The translations under genes and the position numbers were made by a program. Below, piece by piece: positions 57,219 to 64,000 of a stretch of 64,000 bases of DNA (positions are counted from its first letter, which is position 1; every line of letters begins with the position of its first letter). Source of the stretch: Roseisalinus antarcticus. Its GTDB lineage: Bacteria > Pseudomonadota > Alphaproteobacteria > Rhodobacterales > Rhodobacteraceae. The notes below the pieces were generated by a model. The model did not search any database and was not told where the DNA came from. It saw nothing but the letters and a program-made list of their open reading frames with translations. Location of the stretch: positions 1 through 64,000 of the forward strand of contig NZ_FWFZ01000014.1 of the NCBI RefSeq assembly GCF_900172355.1, given 5' to 3'.

Positions 57219-58450
57219 GACGATCTCCTTGCTGTGGTGATGGGTTCTGGGTGACGCCCCCGGCGCCGGATACGCGTCCGCGGCGGGGGTAATGCAATGA
57301 TACACCCCAACCGGTCAGGGCGACTTGATCGAGGTCAGTGTTTCCCGATCCATCCTGGCCATGCGCCGGGCACGCAGGTGCCAGCTGCGCCCGTGTCCGG
57401 GGACCGCACCGGTCCGGCGCCAGCGACCCGGCAAACGAAGTCGTTCAAATGCGGCGCTTTTACAGTCAGTTGGTAACGTTCGGCCCCTATGGTCCGAGGC
57501 GCACGCGGCCGGGACCTTGTCCGGGTGTCTGAATGCATTGCCGCGCCGATCCGGTAGCCCGCTCCGCGACCGGTCCGGCGCCGGCGACGAACGCAACGAA
57601 CAGGGGCTGTCATGTCCGTTTCAGAGGGTCGGAGATCTAGGATTGGCTCCCCGGACGGCGCCCGGGGGGCGCACGACAGGTGTGCGGGCCCGGGTGCCGG
57701 CGGGGCCTGCCGCGGCTTCGCGAATGGGCCGCGATCGACCCGCCCGGTCGGCGAAATCGGACGCCATCGGCGCGAAAATCCCCGCCACGCGGTCGGCAAT
57801 GATTCGCGCACCGCCACGCGATTCGTCGCCAATACCGCCGCGGTCGCCATAATTGACGCCAAATCTTCAACACTTCTTAATCATAGTGCAGGGCGGCCCG
57901 GGCCCGTTCTGGACCCAGCCACCTCTGGTCGCACTGTCCCTGGTCTGGAAACAAAGAGGGGGGTGCCCCCGGGGAAAGCACCGCAAGCCCCGGGGCCCGA
58001 GGCGCTTTTCCCGCAATTTCCCGACGATTTATCCGACAAATCCCATCAAATTCGAAGATTGGTGGTTAAGGCCCGTCAACCATTGTTCAGGGATCGGTGC
58101 AGGCCCGGCCGCCCGAATGCAGCTGAAATGCAGCGCTCGGCGGGCCGGAACCGGCGCCGGGCGCGATCTATTTCTTTGAGCCGTCATCACAAGGGCCTAC
58201 AAGAACGGTGCCCGACTGGGGGGCATGTGGCCGCGGGGGGCGGCCGAGCCGGCACTGAAGCGTGAAGGCTCATCATATGGTGTCTGCGTGGTGACTGAAT
58301 CCGCCGCACATCCGAAACCGGTCCGATCGAAATGTCGGGTCGGTGACCGCCGGGCCGCGGCCCGGAGATTTTTGCCTGGCGTCCATGAGGCCGCCTTGGA
58401 TTTGGAACGACGCACTTGCCGGGCCACGCGCCGGAAAACGGAGACTTGAA
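57219..58450. other. 1.2-kb region without a supported gene, upstream of the RTX gene
   Basis: No frame on either strand shows homology or a good start and ribosome site; the GC-rich frames are chance. The right half carries the predicted RTX promoter at 57853 and then a leader of about 570 nt. The left half holds short AT-rich islands around 57440 to 57490 that may contain further regulatory sites. Confidence 0.6.
57853..57881 (+). promoter_or_regulatory. Possible promoter of the RTX gene
   Basis: TTGACG (57853 to 57858), a 17-base spacer, then CTTAAT (57876 to 57881), in the only AT-rich pocket of the region. It would give a long leader before 58451. Confidence 0.4.
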
Positions 58451-61400
58451 ATGACGGATGTCACGCTGAATTTCGAAGGGTTCGCCAGGGGAACTGTCAT
58501 CGACGATGAATATGCGGACAAGGGCGTCCACATTTCCTCCATCGTCGACGGCAAGGTGAACGATTCCCACAGTCCGGCGATGGTGTTCGACTCCAGCCAG
58601 CCCACCGGCGGCGACTGGGATCTGAAGACACCGAACCTCGGCAAGGTCCTGATCGTGTCCGAGGACGGCGACAGCCACGATCCCGACGACGAGGCCTGCG
58701 GCGGGACCCTCCGGTTCGACTTCGACGAGCCGGTCGCCATGGATTGCATCACCCTCCTCGATGTCGAGGAAGGGGCCCGGGTGAACATGTACGACGAGGA
58801 CGGCAACCTGCTCAATTCCGTGCATGTCTCCACCTTGAACAACGGCCAGAAGGTCGTCGACCTGGGCGACACCGAGAACGTCGCGCGGATGGATGTGGTG
58901 TTCAGCGGCTCCGGTGCGCTGGACAACGTCAAGTACACCATCCCCGAGCCGGCCGACGACTGCACCTATGATGGCACCGTCGAGGGCACCGATGGCGACG
59001 ACGTCATCGACGCCGCCTACGATGGCGACCCCGAATGCGACAAGGTCGACAACGACGACGCGCTGCCCGCAGGCGGCGACGAGGATCTGATCGTGGCCGG
59101 CAAGGGCGACGACACCGTTGTCGCCGGTGCCGCGGACGACGTGGTCTACGGCGGCGAAGGCAACGACGACCTGAAGGGCGGCGATGGCAACGACACGATC
59201 TACGGCGACAAGGATCTCGGCTCCAGCGGCAAGGTCCGCGAGAGCTTCGAGTGGGACAAGCTGCCCGACCCCAGCGGTGACGGCTCTGCCATAGACGATG
59301 GCGACCGGATCACCCATGCGACCCAGAACACCGGCACCGTGAACGTCACCTTCGACAAGGTCTATGCGACACACGGCACGGACAACGAATTCGCGACCGA
59401 AGAGCAAGACGTCTCGGACATCGACGACGGCCCCGAGACGATCACCGCCACCAGCGGCTTCAGCTCCGATTTCAGCGATGTGAAGGACGGCCGCGCGACC
59501 TATGACCTGAAGTTCGACGAGGAGGTCCACAACGTCGACTTCCGGATCAACGACATCGACGGGTCGGGCACGATCAAGGTCACCGCCTTCGACGCCGACG
59601 GCAACGAGGTCGATGTCGACCTGACCAAGGGCGCCGGCCTCAAGGCGATCGACAGCAACACCGTGCAGACCGCCCATTTCGGCCAGTACGCCGAGGAAGA
59701 CGCCGAGGAGTTCTCGGTCCTGGTGCAGGTCGACGGTCCGGTCTCCAAGATCGTGATCGAGCACAGCGAGGGCCATTACAACTCCGGCGTCTGGATCACC
59801 GATGTCTACTTCGACGCGGTCACCGACGTGGCCCCGGTCGACGGCATGGGCAATGACACGATCGACGGTGGCGACGGCGACGACGTCATGTACGGCGAGG
59901 GCGGCGACGACCGCATCATCGGCGGCAAGGGCGACGACACCGCCTATGGCGGCGACGGCAACGACATCCTCGACGACGAGGCGGGCACCGCCCTCGATAA
60001 CCCCGGCAACGACGAGTATTACGGCGGCGACGGCGACGACAAGATCTACACCGGCTTCGAGGACGACACCGCCTATGGCGGCGCCGGCAACGACATCGTG
60101 GCGGGCGAGGGCGGCAACGACGAAATCTACGGCGACGACGGCGACGACACCCTGCGCGGCGGCACCGGCGACGACGAGATGTACGGCGGCGCGGGCAATG
60201 ACCGGCTGAATGGCGGCCTCGACAGCGACAGCATCTACGGCGGCGCCGGCGACGACGAGATCGAGGGCGGAGTCGGCCCCGACTACCTCGAGGGCGGTGC
60301 CGACCAGGACACCTTCATCGGCGGCAATGACGGCGACGTGGTCGACGGCGGCACCGACGGCGTGGACAACGACATCCTCGACCTGACCGACCGCGGCCCG
60401 TTCAAGGTCGTGGACGAGACCGTCGACGCGGACGGCGATTCCACCTCCGGCACGGTCCTGTTCCTGGACAACAAGGGAGAGCCCGACGGCACCAGCCTGA
60501 AATTCACCGAGATCGAGAAGATCCTCGGCGATCGGGTCGCCGACAACGACGACCCCGACGCGGTGGATGACACGGCCAATGTCGCCTTCAACGGCTCTGT
60601 CACGATCCCGGTCCTGGACAACGATTCCGACCCCGACGGCGACCCGCTGACGGTCATCGAGGCGAGCTCGCCCGACGGCACGGTCGAGATCAACGACGGC
60701 AAGACCATCACCTTCACCCCCAACCCGGGCGTCGAGGGGCCGGCCGAGATCAGCTACACGATTTCGGACGGCGACGGCGGCACCGACAGCGCGACCGTCA
60801 CCGTGACCGTGCGTGACGGCACGGTCGAGGGCACCGCTGGCGACGACGAGATCGACGGCGGGTATTTCGGCGATCCGGACGGCGACGTCGTCGACGGCAA
60901 CGACGCCATCCTGCCCGACGACACCGGCAACGACGACCTGATCCTGGGCTTCGGCGGCGACGACGAGATCTATGCCGGCGACGGCAATGACGAGGCGCGC
61001 GGCGGCGACGGCGAGGATGCGGTCTATGGCGGCGACGGCGATGACAAGGTCTTCGGCGGCGACGACAACGACCTGGTCCATGGCGATGCCGGAAACGACA
61101 CCGTCGACGGCGGCCTGGGCGACGATTACGTCCGCGGCGGCACCGGCGACGACACGCTGCAGGGCGGCGCGGGCGACGACCTGCTCGACGGCGGCGACGA
61201 CGACGACAGCATCGTCGGCGGTGAGGGCAGCGACTCCGTCCTCGGCGGCGAGGGCAACGACGTCATCAACGCGGGCAACCACGTCGATCCGGCGCTGGAC
61301 ACGGGCTTCCCGTCCTACCTCGGGTTCCCGCCCGTGGCACCGGATGCCGATCCGACCAACGACCTCGACACCGTCGATGGCGGCGCCGGCGATGACATCA

Positions 61401-63013
61401 TCAGCACCGGCGACGACAACGACAGCATCCTCGGCGGCACCGGCAACGACTTCATCGACGCGGGCATCGACGACGACATCGTCGACGGCGGCGAGGGCGA
61501 CGACACCATCATCGGCGGAGAGGGTGAAGACATCCTGACCGCGGGCGACGGCGACGACCTGGTCTATGGCGGGCTCGACAACGACACGCTCGACCTGATC
61601 GACGACACCGGCAACCCGGCGCTCGACGATCCGCTGCCCGACAACAACACCGACACGATCTACGGCGGCGCCGGCAACGACAGCCTTTATGGCCGCGACG
61701 ACGACGACGAGATCTACGGCGGCACCGGCGACGATTTCCTCGACGGCGGCATCGACGAGGATTACCTCGACGGCGGCGACGGCGACGACACGATCGAGGG
61801 CGGCCAGGGCAACGACCGGATCATCGGCGGCGAGGGCAACGACCTTGCCTATGGCGGCGACGGCGACGACATCATGGATGACGAAGCCGGCACCAAGGCC
61901 GACAACCCGGGCGATGACGAGTATTACGGCGGCGCCGGCAACGACAAGATCTACACCGGATTCGACGACGACACGCTCTATGGCGGCGACGGCGATGACA
62001 TCGCGGCGGGCGAGGGCGGCAATGACGTCATCCACGGCGATGACGGCGATGACGACTTGCGCGGCGGCAGCGGCACCGACACGCTCTACGGTGGCGAAGG
62101 CGACGACAAGCTGGCCGACGGCTTCGACGACGACGAGGTCTATGGCGGCGACGGCAACGACGAATTCGTCAACGGCCAGGGCGCGGACATGCTCGATGGT
62201 GGCTTCGGCGACGACGTGTTCAACGGCGGCCAGACCGGCGACCAGGTGATCGGCGGCGAGGATCCGGACGACAAGGACATGGACGTGCTCGACCTGACCG
62301 GGTCTGACGTGGACTACATCGACTACGACGACGCCGGTGTCGGCGGCGGCGCGGGCGATGCCGAATCGGGCCGGGTCTACTTCCTCGACGGCACGACGAT
62401 GACCTTCGAGGAGATCGAGCGCGTCATCCCCTGCTTTACCCCCGGCACCACCATCGCCACCCCGCGGGGCGAGGTGTTGGTGGAGGACCTGCGCGTCGGT
62501 GACCGGATCGTCACCCGCGACAACGGCCTGCAGGAAATCCGTTGGCTGGGCCAGAAGGTCATGCGCGGCACCGATCTGGTGAAGAACGCGCATCTGAAGC
62601 CGGTGCTGATCAAGGCCGGCAGCCTCGGCGGCGGTCTTCCCGAGCGGGACATGCTCGTCAGCCCGAACCACCGCCTACTGGTGGCCAACGACAAGACCCA
62701 GCTCTTCTTCGACGAGAGCGAGGTCCTGGCTTCGGCAAAGCACCTGGTCGGCGCACCTGGGATCCATCAGGTGGACGTGATGTCGACGACCTACATCCAC
62801 TTCATGTTCGACCAGCACGAGGTGGTCCTGTCCAACGGCGCCTGGACCGAAAGCTTCCAGCCCGGCGACTGGACGCTGAAGGGGATCGACAACAGCCAGC
62901 GGCAGGAGATCTTCACGCTCTTCCCCGAACTGCGTGATCGCGAGGGCCTCGACAGCTACACTGCGGCGCGGAAGTCGCTGAAGCGCCACGAAGCCCGCCT
63001 GCTGACCGAGTAG
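58451..63013 (+). CDS. RTX calcium-binding protein with C-terminal Hint domain
   Basis: 1,520 residues, secreted by a type I route (no N-terminal signal). Order: an N-terminal beta-sandwich (about 1 to 165; SPAMVFDSSQPTGGDWDLKT, LLDVEEGARVNMYDEDG). Next come RTX nonapeptides (GGEGNDDLKGGDGNDTIYG, 209 to 255), a second beta domain (262 to 459), and RTX blocks (about 467 to 634). A cadherin-like/Tandem-95 repeat (about 704 to 789; VLDNDSDPDGDPLTVIE) precedes a long RTX array (about 819 to 1270). The Hint domain begins at Cys1328 (PCFTPGTTIATPRGEVLVED). ATG 58451 has GGAG upstream. The Hint domain may self-cleave or cross-link. Substrate and partners unknown. Confidence 0.9.
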   Translation: MTDVTLNFEGFARGTVIDDEYADKGVHISSIVDGKVNDSHSPAMVFDSSQPTGGDWDLKTPNLGKVLIVSEDGDSHDPDDEACGGTLRFDFDEPVAMDCITLLDVEEGARVNMYDEDGNLLNSVHVSTLNNGQKVVDLGDTENVARMDVVFSGSGALDNVKYTIPEPADDCTYDGTVEGTDGDDVIDAAYDGDPECDKVDNDDALPAGGDEDLIVAGKGDDTVVAGAADDVVYGGEGNDDLKGGDGNDTIYGDKDLGSSGKVRESFEWDKLPDPSGDGSAIDDGDRITHATQNTGTVNVTFDKVYATHGTDNEFATEEQDVSDIDDGPETITATSGFSSDFSDVKDGRATYDLKFDEEVHNVDFRINDIDGSGTIKVTAFDADGNEVDVDLTKGAGLKAIDSNTVQTAHFGQYAEEDAEEFSVLVQVDGPVSKIVIEHSEGHYNSGVWITDVYFDAVTDVAPVDGMGNDTIDGGDGDDVMYGEGGDDRIIGGKGDDTAYGGDGNDILDDEAGTALDNPGNDEYYGGDGDDKIYTGFEDDTAYGGAGNDIVAGEGGNDEIYGDDGDDTLRGGTGDDEMYGGAGNDRLNGGLDSDSIYGGAGDDEIEGGVGPDYLEGGADQDTFIGGNDGDVVDGGTDGVDNDILDLTDRGPFKVVDETVDADGDSTSGTVLFLDNKGEPDGTSLKFTEIEKILGDRVADNDDPDAVDDTANVAFNGSVTIPVLDNDSDPDGDPLTVIEASSPDGTVEINDGKTITFTPNPGVEGPAEISYTISDGDGGTDSATVTVTVRDGTVEGTAGDDEIDGGYFGDPDGDVVDGNDAILPDDTGNDDLILGFGGDDEIYAGDGNDEARGGDGEDAVYGGDGDDKVFGGDDNDLVHGDAGNDTVDGGLGDDYVRGGTGDDTLQGGAGDDLLDGGDDDDSIVGGEGSDSVLGGEGNDVINAGNHVDPALDTGFPSYLGFPPVAPDADPTNDLDTVDGGAGDDIISTGDDNDSILGGTGNDFIDAGIDDDIVDGGEGDDTIIGGEGEDILTAGDGDDLVYGGLDNDTLDLIDDTGNPALDDPLPDNNTDTIYGGAGNDSLYGRDDDDEIYGGTGDDFLDGGIDEDYLDGGDGDDTIEGGQGNDRIIGGEGNDLAYGGDGDDIMDDEAGTKADNPGDDEYYGGAGNDKIYTGFDDDTLYGGDGDDIAAGEGGNDVIHGDDGDDDLRGGSGTDTLYGGEGDDKLADGFDDDEVYGGDGNDEFVNGQGADMLDGGFGDDVFNGGQTGDQVIGGEDPDDKDMDVLDLTGSDVDYIDYDDAGVGGGAGDAESGRVYFLDGTTMTFEEIERVIPCFTPGTTIATPRGEVLVEDLRVGDRIVTRDNGLQEIRWLGQKVMRGTDLVKNAHLKPVLIKAGSLGGGLPERDMLVSPNHRLLVANDKTQLFFDESEVLASAKHLVGAPGIHQVDVMSTTYIHFMFDQHEVVLSNGAWTESFQPGDWTLKGIDNSQRQEIFTLFPELRDREGLDSYTAARKSLKRHEARLLTE

Positions 63014-63407
63014 GCCGCATTGTCCGGCCGGTGCGCCCCGCGCGCCGGCCGGCCCCCTGCAATCTCCCCGACAGGGGCCGGGCCCGCCACATTGTGTGCG
63101 GGCCCGTTGCGTTTTGCGCCCGACCCGCTGGGGGGCGCGACCCTGCAGGGCTTGCCCACCAGGATGTCGGGGCGGTTTCGCGGGGGCTTGGCGAAAATCG
63201 ATTCGGTTTGCACGGGCTCCGCCACGTTTCTGCCGCGCCGCGCCCCCAATACCCTGACGCCCCGGCGACAATCCTTGCCGCCCCCCGGGAACTGGTGCCG
63301 GGACGGCGCCGGAATGGGGCAAAACTTGGCAAATCGGGCGAAATTGAGACATATCGTTCCTGTCGCTCACCGGTTCCGGCCGGTCCCGAACGTCGAAGGA
63401 ACCTGCC
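63014..63407. other. Intergenic region between the two Hint genes
   Basis: About 390 bases without a supported gene. It contains the RTX terminator at 63080 and, nearer the second gene, an AT-richer stretch (GGCAAAACTTGGCAAATCGG around 63314) suited to a promoter. Confidence 0.5.
63080..63115 (+). terminator. Probable terminator after the RTX gene
   Basis: GGGCCCGC paired with GCGGGCCC around a 10-base loop, followed by GTTGCGTTTT. About 65 bases after the stop. Confidence 0.5.
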
Positions 63408-63998
63408 ATGACCGCACATTTCACGAAGCCTGTCGCGATCGACGCGGACCCTGCCCGGGGCTGCGGCGAGATGAGCTTTGCCGCGGGCACCTATATCGCC
63501 ACCACCCGCGGCGAGATCGCGATCGAGGCGCTGACGGTCGGCCAGCGGGTGCTGACCCGCGACAATGGCCTGCAGAAGGTGCTCTGGGTCGGGACCGTCG
63601 AGGTCGCCCTGACCCGCGCCGAGGATACCCCCGTGCGTATTCGCGCCGGCGCCCTGGGCGCGGGCCTGCCCCAAAGCGACCTGATCGTCGCGCCGGCTCA
63701 CCGGGTGCTGGTCTTCGGGGCCATCGCGCAAGAGATGTTCGGCTGCTCCGAGGCCTTCGTGACCGCCGCGAACCTGACCTTCCTGCCCGGGATCGCGCGA
63801 CTCCCGGCCGCCACCATGACCTATCACCAGGTCCTTTTCGCCCGGCACGAGGTAATCCTGTCGAACGGCGCCTGGACCGAAAGCCTGCAGCCCGCCCCGC
63901 AGGACGCGGGCGAGGGGTTGGCCGCACTCTTTCCCGCGCTGGCCGAAATCGGCGGGCCCGCCGTCTCGGCCCGGCCCGTTGTCAGGCCGCGCCTCTAG
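63408..63998 (+). CDS. Stand-alone Hint-domain protein
   Basis: 196 residues, almost entirely one Hint_2 domain: SFAAGTYIATTRGEIAIEAL, VGQRVLTRDNGLQKVLWVGT, LIVAPAHRVLVFG, FARHEVILSNGAWTESLQP. It matches the C-terminal part of the RTX protein closely (RVLTRDNGLQ..., EVxLSNGAWTES) and is a paralogue without RTX repeats. The residue aligned with the splice-type nucleophile Cys is Ser (position 23 in MSFAAGT); Ser can replace Cys in some Hint proteins but this may also mean loss of autoprocessing. ATG 63408 follows GAAGGAACC. Confidence 0.87.
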   Translation: MTAHFTKPVAIDADPARGCGEMSFAAGTYIATTRGEIAIEALTVGQRVLTRDNGLQKVLWVGTVEVALTRAEDTPVRIRAGALGAGLPQSDLIVAPAHRVLVFGAIAQEMFGCSEAFVTAANLTFLPGIARLPAATMTYHQVLFARHEVILSNGAWTESLQPAPQDAGEGLAALFPALAEIGGPAVSARPVVRPRL

Positions 63999-64000
63999 GG

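Noticed and set aside
57310-57860. Several frames in the region before the RTX gene
   Set aside because: No homology, no ribosome sites, Arg/Pro/Ala-rich chance translations.
59000-62300. Dense short repeats resembling a repeat array such as CRISPR
   Set aside because: The repeats are in frame, 27 bp per 9 codons, and encode GGxGxDxUx RTX motifs; there are no unique spacers or Cas genes.
58187-62671. Long open frame (about 1,494 codons) on the minus strand opposite the RTX gene
   Set aside because: Its Val/Ala/Asp-rich repeats mirror the GGxGxD codons of the plus strand; it has no credible start, and the plus strand has clear domains.

Overview
The window looks like a chromosome segment of a high-GC alphaproteobacterium of the Rhodobacterales (Roseobacter/Rhodobacteraceae type). 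This rests on the conserved run rplU-rpmA-GNAT genes-obgE-proB-proA, a ChpT-type phosphotransferase, Usg, a class II (B12-dependent) ribonucleotide reductase as a very large single chain, ornithine-lipid acyltransferases, and RTX proteins ending in a Hint domain. No CRISPR array, rRNA operon or replication origin was seen. Three tRNA genes are present: Ser(CGA), Pro(TGG) and Leu(CAA).

Bases 1 to about 4,380 are a decayed accessory zone. It holds an IS5-family transposase relic with stops and frameshifts, a DUF3883 gene with a stop and a small duplication, one intact RidA-family gene, remnants of an SDR and probably an enolase-superfamily gene, and a PD-(D/E)XK-type nuclease gene split by a single-base frameshift. 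From 4,379 to 8,969 lies a compact integrative element of about 4.6 kb. It is bounded by a 20-bp perfect direct repeat of the 3' end of tRNA-Ser(CGA), with a tyrosine integrase next to the tRNA. Its cargo is a chimeric ORF fused by deletion to a type III restriction C-terminus, an XRE regulator, and a membrane-anchored protein with an internally duplicated domain that I do not recognise.

Bases 9,358 to 34,953 are core genome: ribosomal proteins L21/L27, three tandem acetyltransferases, ObgE, proline synthesis (ProB, ProA), ChpT, ornithine lipid synthesis (OlsB, OlsA), two c-type cytochromes, purine salvage (Hpt, Gpt), RatA, GluQRS, TrmFO, GyrA, Usg, FabI, PdxH, a double cold-shock protein, a DUF192 protein and a large secreted protein of unknown function. 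One AT-rich sulfotransferase gene (22,048 to 22,800) interrupts this stretch and has cut off the 3' end of a cyclic-nucleotide-binding-domain gene.

Bases 35,064 to 57,218 hold NrdJ, enolase with a small cupin, a DMT exporter with Fur, a cation/proton antiporter, TyrS, AnmK, an outer-membrane beta-barrel, a PEP-mutase-like lyase, and an arginase-ornithine cyclodeaminase operon. That operon is divergent from an Lrp regulator across a perfect inverted repeat. DsbB, a DedA/YqaA-like protein, a zinc peptidase and a haem membrane protein follow. Arginase, ornithine cyclodeaminase, ProB/ProA and OlsB/OlsA meet at ornithine and proline, so the window carries several linked steps of that metabolism.

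The right end (57,219 to 64,000) has a 1.2-kb gene-free leader, then a 1,520-residue RTX protein with a C-terminal Hint domain, then a small stand-alone Hint paralogue whose catalytic cysteine position is serine. A near-identical 22 to 24-bp palindrome occurs three times, each time between convergent transcription units.
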